Below are positions 17,033-24,081 of a DNA stretch of 64,000 nt, in pieces (position 1 is the stretch's first letter; every line of letters starts with the position of its first letter). A program made the translations under genes and the position numbers. The notes below the pieces were generated by a model. The model was not told the DNA's origin and made no database searches. It saw only the letters and a list, made by a program, of their open reading frames with translations. Origin of the DNA: DASRDU01 sp035652435 (GTDB lineage Bacteria > Acidobacteriota > Blastocatellia > RBC074). The stretch is taken from assembly GCA_035652435.1 (NCBI GenBank), contig DASRDU010000178.1, positions 102,391 through 166,390 of the forward strand, in the 5' to 3' direction.

Positions 17033-17491
17033 CTAAGACTGACCTCCGGCGTCTGCCGCAGCGCTTTTCGCCTTCGCCCAGCGTGAGAACAGCCTGCGCC
17101 TGTTCGCCATGATCTCTCTGGCGTTCGGCACCTTCAGCACCAGCCGCTCGATGTGCGCCAGGTAATCCTGCTCGCCAATCGTTTCGCGCACTTCGGCGAT
17201 GAACGGTTCGATCTTCGCGAAGATGCCCAGATGTTCGGTGTTGGCTTCCAGAAACATCTGCTCGTCAATCCCGCCGTTGTTGACGAGCGAGGCGGCCATG
17301 TCCCAGTACGACGTGACCATGCGGTAATAAGCGCTCTCCTGCTGCCCGCTCACCAGAGTTTTGATGATGTCGGCGGCGCTCTCCGGGTTGAATTCGGTCA
17401 CGTACCACGCGCGGGCTTTCCGCATCGCCTCATCGCGGCGGAGTTCGTAGAGCTTGAGAATTGCCTGAACATCCTGTTGCTTTGAATTCAT
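17033..17491 (-). CDS. Uncharacterised helical protein
   Basis: 152 residues, soluble, almost entirely helical by composition. Landmarks are DVQAILKLYELRRDEAMRKA at the N-terminus, WYVTEFNPESAADI and YYRMVTSYWDMAASLVNNGG in the middle. The C-terminus is basic (EIMANRRRLFSRWAKAK). I do not recognise a family with confidence; the aromatic-rich middle resembles DUF4760-like proteins. The ATG overlaps the TGA of the TPR gene upstream (ATGA), so the two are almost certainly translated together and may act in one complex. Confidence 0.75.
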   Translation of the reverse strand: MNSKQQDVQAILKLYELRRDEAMRKARAWYVTEFNPESAADIIKTLVSGQQESAYYRMVTSYWDMAASLVNNGGIDEQMFLEANTEHLGIFAKIEPFIAEVRETIGEQDYLAHIERLVLKVPNAREIMANRRRLFSRWAKAKSAAADAGGQS

Positions 17492-18219
17492 GGTCGGGCT
17501 CCTTTCGTCTCGTCGTCAAAGTGGGTCTGAGTGGTGATTTTCAGGCTCGCCAGCAGTTGTGTTGAGCCTTTCGCACGCAGCGAGCGGCAGACTTTCAGGT
17601 TGTGTGTGGCTTCCCGCAGTCGCCCGTCCGACTGTTTGCGCGCCAGCTCGAATTCCTTTTCGGCCTCATCCTGACGGCCGGCGAGCGCCAGCAGGACGCC
17701 CAGATTGTTGTGGCTGGCAGGCAGGCGCCGGTCGGTCTGTGCGATTGACTCGCGGAATTTTTCGGCGGCGATGGAGTAATCGCCTTCGCGGGCGAAGATC
17801 ATGCCCAGCTCGAACAGCGCGTCCGCCCTGAGCCCCGTCGCGTCAGCCCCGACCTGGCTGAAAGCCTCTTTAGCCGCCTTCCAGTCGCCCATCTCCTTCA
17901 GCGCGGTGCCGAGCGCGAATGCGGCTTTCGGGTAATCATCCCGGCGCGCTTTGATCGCCGCGCGGTATTCAGTGACCGCGTCATTCAGGCGGCCCAGCTT
18001 GTGATGGCAGACGCCGATATTGTAATGCGCCTTCGCCACGCGCTCACCGAATCCGTCACCGAGTACCATCCGGTAATGCAGGATCGCCATCTCATACTGC
18101 CCCATCGCGACCAGCTGATCGCCGCGCTCAAACGCGGCGCTGAGGTCATCAGCACGAACCGGCAGGATCGCCGCGGTGGTCACGAGAACCACGAACAACA
18201 ACTTCCATAACCTTTGCAT
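17488..18219 (-). CDS. Secreted TPR-repeat protein
   Basis: 243 residues. Signal peptide (LWKLLFVVLVTTAAILPVRA), then about five tetratricopeptide units: FERGDQLVAMGQYEMAILHY, HYNIGVCHHKLGRLNDAVTE, AFALGTALKEMGDWKAAKEA, LFELGMIFAREGDYSIAAEK and HNNLGVLLALAGRQDEAEKE. TPRs serve as protein-protein docking surfaces, here in the periplasm. Strong AGGAGG site upstream. It forms a two-gene unit with the overlapping uncharacterised gene downstream. The exact partner is not evident. Confidence 0.88.
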   Translation of the reverse strand: MQRLWKLLFVVLVTTAAILPVRADDLSAAFERGDQLVAMGQYEMAILHYRMVLGDGFGERVAKAHYNIGVCHHKLGRLNDAVTEYRAAIKARRDDYPKAAFALGTALKEMGDWKAAKEAFSQVGADATGLRADALFELGMIFAREGDYSIAAEKFRESIAQTDRRLPASHNNLGVLLALAGRQDEAEKEFELARKQSDGRLREATHNLKVCRSLRAKGSTQLLASLKITTQTHFDDETKGARP

Positions 18220-18278
18220 GCTTCCTCCTTGTCGAATTTGTTGACCATTGGGTTGACGAAGAGGAGTGTAGTAAAAAC

Positions 18279-18312
18279 AGAAAGAGCAGTCTTTTCTCTG
18301 ACTGCTCTTTCT
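18279..18312 (-). terminator. Rho-independent terminator after the AraC-type gene
   Basis: A perfect 12-bp stem, AGAAAGAGCAGT (18279-18290) and ACTGCTCTTTCT (18301-18312), with a 10-nt loop. Read on the minus strand the stem is followed by GTTTTTAC. It lies 34 bp after the AraC-type stop codon and separates that gene from the TPR operon. Confidence 0.85.
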
Positions 18313-18345
18313 TGCGTGGGTTTGCTGGAATGCGACGGCGCCCGC

Positions 18346-19209
18346 TTAGCGCAGCACCGCGTCCCGCCAGGCCTTGGGCGTCATTGACGTGAACCTGCGG
18401 AAAGTGGTCGTGAAATGGCTCTGGTTCTTGAACCCGACGTTGGCCGAGACGTCCACAATCGGCAGCTCGCTGTCGGCGAGCAGGCGTTTGGCGTGATCAA
18501 TCCTGATCTGCCACAGGTACTGCTGCGGCGTCTGGCCGGTGGCGCGTTTGAAGGAGCGCGCGAAGTGGAACGGGCTCAGGCCCACGGCTTCGGCGATCTC
18601 TTCGAGCGTCAGGTCGTCGGCCAGATTCTCGTGCATGAACTCTTTGGCGCGGCGCAGCCTGTGCCCCGGCAGGCCGCCGTTGAAGGCCGGCGCCTGCCTG
18701 CCCTCGACCGTGTAATGCCTGACCAGATGGAGCGCCAGCGTCTGAATCAGCGAATCAACGTAGAGCCGGCCCGCCGGTTCCGTCGCCTCGGCTTCGGTCA
18801 TCAGCGTCAGGCCGATGTGCCTGATCAGCGGATCGTCCTTGTCGTGAACCTCAGTCAGTTCCAGCCGGTCGGGCACGAACAGGTCGGCAGCCGCCCGTGA
18901 AATGAGTGACGGGGCGATGAAGATCGAAAGTGCTTCAGTCTCGCCGGCGAAGTCCAGTGAGACCGGCTGCCCCGACGGCACCAGACACATATGTCCGCGC
19001 GTCCGCAGCGTTGACTGCTGGTTGCCCGTCGCGGTCTGCTTGTGAGTGATGGTGCCGCCGGTCAGCGCGATGCCGATCTGATGCTCATTGAAGCTGCATT
19101 CGGGCATTTGCCCGCGCCTGGCACGCCAGTGTTTGAGGCTGACTTCGGGCCACGTGACCGACTGACTGAAGGTGAAGACCGAGTGAAGTTGTGCGTTGGT
19201 CAGGTTCAT
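18346..19209 (-). CDS. AraC-family transcriptional regulator
   Basis: 287 residues. The N-terminal 170 are a cupin-like sensing region. The last 100 are the double helix-turn-helix: LADDLTLEEIAEAVGLSPFH, FARSFKRATGQTPQQYLWQI, RIDHAKRLLADSELPIVDVS, then GFKNQSHFTTTFRRFTSMTP. It is a DNA-binding regulator of the AraC/XylS class, usually an activator that responds to a small molecule. The ligand and target are not evident. It is transcribed alone, ending at its own terminator; the ECF sigma factor gene lies 157 bp upstream on the same strand. Confidence 0.93.
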   Translation of the reverse strand: MNLTNAQLHSVFTFSQSVTWPEVSLKHWRARRGQMPECSFNEHQIGIALTGGTITHKQTATGNQQSTLRTRGHMCLVPSGQPVSLDFAGETEALSIFIAPSLISRAAADLFVPDRLELTEVHDKDDPLIRHIGLTLMTEAEATEPAGRLYVDSLIQTLALHLVRHYTVEGRQAPAFNGGLPGHRLRRAKEFMHENLADDLTLEEIAEAVGLSPFHFARSFKRATGQTPQQYLWQIRIDHAKRLLADSELPIVDVSANVGFKNQSHFTTTFRRFTSMTPKAWRDAVLR

Positions 19210-19366
19210 GCTTTTGACTGTTGGATGACGGTTAAAGTTGAAGCCCGCTCACTTCTGCCGGTTTCAGACTTGCAGGAGCTGATTTGCTGACATTACTTGA
19301 GTACGACGCTTACGATAATCAGGTTCCGGTCGGGTTGTCCAGTTTTTAATCGGGCAAAAAACGGCT

Positions 19367-20317
19367 TCAGGACTTGATTGCCCTGACGGCCGTCAGCTTG
19401 CGCGTCGCCAGCACCGAGTGAATTTGTCTGATGCGACCGGTCTCGTCAACCTCGCACGTCATCACCCAGCGGGGCGCATACCCCCGGGCCGGGTCGGCCA
19501 GCTCGATCACGAGCGCCGGCAGGCCGTTGAATACCCGCCATTCAAATAGCGCATCCGCAGGCTTCTGCTCGGCGACGCGTGAATTGAAGAGCAGCACCTT
19601 CTCCCGCCCGACAATCGGCACGCGCGCCGCGATGAACTCACCGCCGCCGTCGCCGACCTGTCGCACGTCGTCGGCCAGCAGCGCCGCGGCCCCCGTCACG
19701 TCGTGATTGAACAGACAGGTGAGAAAAGTTTCCAGCGCCCGGCGCGTCTGTTCCTGCAACGACCGCGTGATCGGGCGGCGCGAGCGGTCATAATCGCCCA
19801 TCGCCCTGCGCGCCCGGTGGTGCGTCGTCTTCACGTTCGACTCGCTCATCCCGAGCGCTGCGGCGGTCTCCTCGACCGAATAATCGAACACGTCGCGCAG
19901 CAGCAGCACGGCGCGCTGCGCCGGCGTCAGCGCTTCGAGCGCGAGCAGGAAGGCGAATGACACGCTCTCGACCAGATCGTATCGCGCCGCCGGATTGCCC
20001 TGCGCGTCTTCCGGCTCGTATGATGGCAGCGAAGTTTCGTCACCTGTTTCAATCGGCGAGGGCAGCCACGGGCCGTCATACCCACGCCGCTTGCGATACC
20101 GCAGCAGGTCGCGGCACAGATTCATCGCCACGCGCACGAGCCACGGCCGCCACGGCTCATCCGTCCGCGCCGGCGGAGTTTTCATCGCCCGGATGAAAGT
20201 CTCCTGCACCAGATCATCAGCGTCAGCCGCATTGCCGGTCATCCGGTAACAGAGCCCCCACAGGAATCGTTCATGCGCCTTGAAAAGATCTTCGATAACG
20301 GCAGTTGGTACACTCAT
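19367..20317 (-). CDS. ECF sigma factor with SnoaL-like C-terminal domain (SigJ/ECF41-like)
   Basis: 316 residues. Region 2 is FLWGLCYRMTGNAADADDLV, then QETFIRAMKT. Region 4 is ALTPAQRAVLLLRDVFDYSV, EETAAALGMSESNVKTTHHR. About 120 extra residues follow (LFNHDVTGAAALLADDVRQVGDGGGEF and onward) and form the SnoaL/NTF2-like domain typical of ECF41/SigJ proteins. In that class the C-terminal domain tunes sigma activity in place of a separate anti-sigma factor. No partner of the carboxymuconolactone-decarboxylase or oxidoreductase type is directly beside it, although a FAD oxidoreductase is the next minus-strand gene upstream. A 17-bp palindrome lies 57 bp before the start. Confidence 0.92.
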   Translation of the reverse strand: MSVPTAVIEDLFKAHERFLWGLCYRMTGNAADADDLVQETFIRAMKTPPARTDEPWRPWLVRVAMNLCRDLLRYRKRRGYDGPWLPSPIETGDETSLPSYEPEDAQGNPAARYDLVESVSFAFLLALEALTPAQRAVLLLRDVFDYSVEETAAALGMSESNVKTTHHRARRAMGDYDRSRRPITRSLQEQTRRALETFLTCLFNHDVTGAAALLADDVRQVGDGGGEFIAARVPIVGREKVLLFNSRVAEQKPADALFEWRVFNGLPALVIELADPARGYAPRWVMTCEVDETGRIRQIHSVLATRKLTAVRAIKS

Positions 20318-20373
20318 TGTCGGATCAATGCGTCATCAGTAGCGAACTATCGCCGATCACCTGTCGGCTTTCA

Positions 20374-20390
20374 ATTACCTGACAGGTAAT
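20374..20390. promoter_or_regulatory. Operator-like perfect palindrome upstream of sigma factor gene
   Basis: ATTACCTG-A-CAGGTAAT is a perfect 8-bp dyad around one base, of the TTACCTGnCAGGTAA kind recognised by many TetR-type repressors. It sits 57-73 bp upstream of the sigma gene start (minus strand). No regulator of that type is encoded nearby, so the binding protein is unknown. Confidence 0.5.
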
Positions 20391-20437
20391 CGAAGCGTGT
20401 GCATCATTCAAAACACTCGAATGCGGCGCACCACCCT

Positions 20438-20561
20438 GCGCACCACCCCGGGAGCGCGAGCGTCTCGCTCGCCTGATTCCCGGAAAAAGCCCGAGCGAGC
20501 CCCAGTTGGCTTTGGGCGGATGCCTGGCAAGCGAAGCGCTCGCGCTCCCGGGGTGGTGCGC
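20438..20561. repeat. Intergenic inverted repeat, 25-bp perfect stem
   Basis: GCGCACCACCCCGGGAGCGC and five more bases (20438-20462) pair exactly with 20537-20561. The 74-nt loop contains smaller repeats of the same GAGCGAGC type. It is located between the stop of the FAD oxidoreductase gene and the sigma gene upstream region. Its core GGGAGCGCGAGCG is identical to that of the palindrome at 26971. Confidence 0.9.
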
Positions 20562-20580
20562 CCTGATGGTTATGTGGTCA

Positions 20581-21897
20581 TCAGGCAGCCGCAGCCCTGT
20601 GCTGCCCCTGCGCGATCATCTCAACCGCGAGTCTGGCGCTGGCGAAACTCGCATCGGCCAGTTGACCTTCTGGGCCGACCCAGTCGCCGGCCACGTATAA
20701 TCCATCAATGCCGGGAACCGCGGGCCCGGGCCTGCCGGCCAGTCCGCCCTGTGCCGCCGTGACCAGTGCGTTCGTGACCGTCATCTTCGGCAGGAAGCGT
20801 CGCTCAACTACGGCTTTGCGCCAGCCGGGCTGAACCAGATCGAGCGTCTGCTCCAGTTCCCGCTCGACAAGCTTCGGGTCAGTTGACGCATCCGGGCCGA
20901 GATATTTCGCGGCGTGAATCAACGCGCCGCCTGCCGGGGCCAGCTTCGCCGTCGCCGAATGCACGGAAAAATAGAGCGGCTCGTCAATGCCGAGCGCGAA
21001 TCGCGCTCGCGGTTGCGGCAGGTATTCAAGTGCAAGGTCAAGGCACGCAGCTTTGACCGGAATCGCCGCCTGCTCCCACTCATTCAGCACTGTGTTCCCG
21101 CCATCCTTGACGAGCGCGCAGGCCTCAGCCGGGCCGGCGGCGATAATAACCGATGCCGCTACGAATGTTGTCCCGTCGGCGGTGTGAATCAGAAACTTCT
21201 GCTGATCGCGTTCGATTTCAGTCACTCTTGCGCCGGTCACGATCTTCACTCCCGACTTTTCAGCCGCCGCGCGCAGGCCGCTCACCAGCGTCTGCCACCC
21301 GCCGTCGAGGTAATAGACGCCGCCTGCGAGCGCCATCTGGGCCTGTCTGAGTACCGCCCCGGCGCTCTGGCGCTCCGGGTCATTCGCGTAAGTCGTCACG
21401 CGGAACAGGGCCTGCACGAGTTGCCGCGTCCCGGGCTGACTGATTTCACGGTCGAGCCATTCGCGCGCACTCAGGTGTTCGATGGCCTGAGTATCAATGT
21501 TGCCGATGCCGGCGAGCAGCCGCGCCGTCTCCATTTTCGCCGCGAGGCCCATCAATCCGGTGGTCAGCAGCGAAACGAATCCGCCCGGCAGCGCGTGCTT
21601 CACGCCGCGGTCAATGGCATACGCGCCGGAAGCGCTGGCGATGGCGCCGCTGAATTCGACGCCCAACTCGCCGAGAATCCTGACTCCGGCCCCGCGGCGG
21701 TAGAGTGCGTGCGGGCCGAGGTTGAAATGAAAGCCGTTGCTCGTCTCGGTCGCCGCTCGCCCGCCGACCGCGTGCGCCTTCTCAAACAGAATCACGTTCA
21801 TCCCGGCCCGCGCGGCGAAGTTTGCGGCCGTCAGTCCGGCCAGTCCACCGCCGATGATCGCGACTTCTGTTGTCATCATTTGAGTATTCATTGCCAT
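20581..21897 (-). CDS. FAD-dependent amine oxidase/desaturase-like oxidoreductase
   Basis: 438 residues from the ATG at 21897, preceded by AGGAGA. The N-terminal Rossmann motif VAIIGGGLAGLTAANFAARAG and the following VILFEKAHAVGGRAAT are the FAD-binding signature of the flavin amine oxidase/phytoene desaturase family. The C-terminal IDGLYVAGDWVGPEGQLAD is the second FAD contact, and SFASARLAVEMI closes the fold. Likely a flavin-dependent oxidase or desaturase acting on a hydrophobic or amine substrate, which cannot be specified. A longer in-frame extension upstream overlaps the divergent gene at 21997 and is not part of the protein. Confidence 0.88.
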   Translation of the reverse strand: MAMNTQMMTTEVAIIGGGLAGLTAANFAARAGMNVILFEKAHAVGGRAATETSNGFHFNLGPHALYRRGAGVRILGELGVEFSGAIASASGAYAIDRGVKHALPGGFVSLLTTGLMGLAAKMETARLLAGIGNIDTQAIEHLSAREWLDREISQPGTRQLVQALFRVTTYANDPERQSAGAVLRQAQMALAGGVYYLDGGWQTLVSGLRAAAEKSGVKIVTGARVTEIERDQQKFLIHTADGTTFVAASVIIAAGPAEACALVKDGGNTVLNEWEQAAIPVKAACLDLALEYLPQPRARFALGIDEPLYFSVHSATAKLAPAGGALIHAAKYLGPDASTDPKLVERELEQTLDLVQPGWRKAVVERRFLPKMTVTNALVTAAQGGLAGRPGPAVPGIDGLYVAGDWVGPEGQLADASFASARLAVEMIAQGQHRAAAA

Positions 21898-21996
21898 CAG
21901 TCTCCTTTTCATCCGGTGCTCCCTGAATTTTCTTTTCACCTGCATCACGCCTGAGCCTCGGGAAAGGTTACAATGACCGGGGAAAGGAACCGGATT

Positions 21997-22293
21997 ATGA
22001 CCGAAGCCCTGATTTTCGCCGGAGTTGCACTGTTTTTCGGCCTGATGATTTACGGCCTCGTGGCCGAGCGGCGGGCGCGCGCCCGGATGACTGAGGAAGA
22101 GTGGGAAAATCGCGACCGCGAGACTTCGACCCTCGGCGCCGCCGTGATGGGCTTCGATAAAATTCTGCGGCCCGACCTGGAGAAAGCCGCTGCCGTCCAG
22201 CACGACAAACAGCGCGGCCAGTTCCCTGACGGCGAGCATCAGGGACTCAACCTGAATGGCGCGGGAAAACCAGTTGAAGAAGAGAAGCCGTAG
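21997..22293 (+). CDS. Small single-span membrane protein
   Basis: 98 residues from the ATG at 21997 (an ATG at 21973 is also in frame). One N-terminal TM helix (EALIFAGVALFFGLMIYGLV) is followed by a charged cytoplasmic tail (AERRARARMTEEEWENRDRE) that includes VMGFDKILRPDLEKA. It is divergent from the FAD oxidoreductase gene, about 100 bp apart. No family is recognised. The tail length and charge suggest a small anchor or assembly factor, but that is guesswork. Confidence 0.65.
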   Translation: MTEALIFAGVALFFGLMIYGLVAERRARARMTEEEWENRDRETSTLGAAVMGFDKILRPDLEKAAAVQHDKQRGQFPDGEHQGLNLNGAGKPVEEEKP

Positions 22294-22503
22294 CCGGCAC
22301 GCTGCTCCTGCCTTCACGCCCGGGCCGCCAGCCGGGCGACTTTCCGGCGTCCGCTCTCGGGCTTCACGGCATATTTCAGCGGGAATAATTCCCAGCCGAC
22401 GCGTCATCAACAATCAATCTCAGCAAGTCATTGCCATCGGTTCCCGACAGGGTTATGATGCCGCCACTTCAGCGAATTCATTGACGGACTCATTTAAGTC
22501 TTT

Positions 22504-24018
22504 ATGTCAGTTACAAGCCTTGCTGGCGCTTCACTCCCCCTGATTCTCGCACTGGATGTCGGCACCTCGTCCGTCCGCGCCGTCCTCTACGATGCGCGGG
22601 GCGTCACCGTTGAAGGCCTCGAAAGCCGCACCGTGTACCAGATGAAGACCACGCCCGACGGCGGCGTGGAAATGGATGCCGATGAGCTGTGCGGGATCAT
22701 CTGCCACAACGTTGATGAGTTGCTCAGACAGGCGGGCGAGGCGGCCGAAGGGATTCGCGGCGTCGCGATGTGTACCTTCTGGCACAGCCTGCTCGGGGTT
22801 AATGAGGACGGCAAAGCCGTCACGCCGATTTACAACTGGAGCGACACGCGCAGCGCGCCCGACGTGCTGACGCTCTCAAAGCAGGTTGACGCCGCGTGGC
22901 TCCACGCGCGCACCGGCTGCGTGCCGCATGCCAGCTACTACCCGGCCAAGCTGCTCTGGGTGCGGCGGATTAATCCGGAGTTATTTGCCCGCGTCGCCCG
23001 CTGGATGTCGCCGAGCGAATATTTTTTCCTCAAGCTCTTTGGTAAGGCGCGGTGCGGCGTCTCGATGGCCTCGGGGACGGGATTGCTCAATCAGCACAGC
23101 TGCGTGTGGGACGAAGAGGTTCTCAAAGCGCTGGGCATTGAAAGCTCGCACCTGTCACCGCTGACTGAAAGCCCTGACGGCGATGAGCCGTTCGTCGGGT
23201 TGCAGGATGAATATGCGAAACGGTGGCCGGTTTTGAGCCGGCTGCCCTGGTTCCCGGCCATCGGCGACGGCGCGGCGAGCAACATCGGTTCGGGCGGGTT
23301 CACTGCGGAAATCATCGCGATCAACGTCGGCACTTCGGGCGCGATGCGCGTCTGCTGGCCGGCCGAGGCCGTGCGCATCCCGCAGGGGCTCTGGTGTTAT
23401 CGCGCCAGCCGCCGTTACGTAGTCATCGGCGGCGCGCTCTCGAACGGCGGGGACGTTTACGCCTGGTGCCAGCAGACGCTGAAGCTGAATGCTGAAGAGA
23501 TCGAACGGAAGCTGGCTGGCCTTGAAGCCGACGGCCACGGGCTGACCGTGCTGCCGTTCTTTTCCGGCGAGCGCAGCACCGGCTGGCACAGCCAGGCGCG
23601 CGCCGCCTTCGTCGGCATGAGCCTGAACACCGAGCCGGTCGAAATCCTGCGCGCCTCACTCGAAGCCGTGGCTTACCGTTTCGCGGCGATCTACGAACGA
23701 TTGAAGCGGGAGGTGCCGGGCGCGGGCCGCATCGTCGCCTCGGGCGGCGGGATTCTGCATTCAACCGTCTGGACGCAGATGATGGCCGACGTGATCGGCG
23801 TGCCGGTCGTCGCGTCCGCCGTGCCCGAGGCGTCGAGCCGCGGCGCGGCGGTGCTGGCGCTCAGATCGCTCGGATGCATTGATGATTTCGGCGATGCCCC
23901 GGCGACGTTCGGCTCGGTTTATGAGCCCGACGGCGCGAATCACGAAAAGTATAAAAGAGGTCGCGAGCGGCAGGAGCGGTTGTATGAACTGCTGATCGCG
24001 CCTGAGACAGAGATGTAA
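22504..24018 (+). CDS. FGGY-family carbohydrate kinase, probable gluconokinase
   Basis: 504 residues, the normal FGGY length. The N-terminal phosphate-binding motif is LALDVGTSSVRAVLYDARG. The second actin-like domain has IAINVGTSGAMRV near residue 275 and ERSTGWHSQARAAFVGMSL near 360. The adenosine motif IVASGGGILHSTVWTQMMAD is near 410. It transfers phosphate from ATP to a sugar or sugar acid. The gluconate assignment rests on the neighbouring pentose-phosphate genes (fused transaldolase/isomerase, 6-phosphogluconolactonase) and on overall resemblance; xylulokinase-type activity is possible. It lies 63 bp upstream of the transaldolase fusion, probably the same transcript. Confidence 0.85.
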   Translation: MSVTSLAGASLPLILALDVGTSSVRAVLYDARGVTVEGLESRTVYQMKTTPDGGVEMDADELCGIICHNVDELLRQAGEAAEGIRGVAMCTFWHSLLGVNEDGKAVTPIYNWSDTRSAPDVLTLSKQVDAAWLHARTGCVPHASYYPAKLLWVRRINPELFARVARWMSPSEYFFLKLFGKARCGVSMASGTGLLNQHSCVWDEEVLKALGIESSHLSPLTESPDGDEPFVGLQDEYAKRWPVLSRLPWFPAIGDGAASNIGSGGFTAEIIAINVGTSGAMRVCWPAEAVRIPQGLWCYRASRRYVVIGGALSNGGDVYAWCQQTLKLNAEEIERKLAGLEADGHGLTVLPFFSGERSTGWHSQARAAFVGMSLNTEPVEILRASLEAVAYRFAAIYERLKREVPGAGRIVASGGGILHSTVWTQMMADVIGVPVVASAVPEASSRGAAVLALRSLGCIDDFGDAPATFGSVYEPDGANHEKYKRGRERQERLYELLIAPETEM

Positions 24019-24081
24019 TGCTGACGAGATTTCCAGGGGCTGACAATGGTTTCGCCCCCCCAACCATCAAAGGAGACTGCC

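Noticed and set aside
17033..17491. Assignment to DUF4760
   Set aside because: Only a loose resemblance in the aromatic-rich centre; not enough to name the family.
21898..22413. N-terminal extension of the FAD oxidoreductase
   Set aside because: The extension has no fold, overlaps the divergent small gene, and a ribosome site sits directly before the ATG at 21897.
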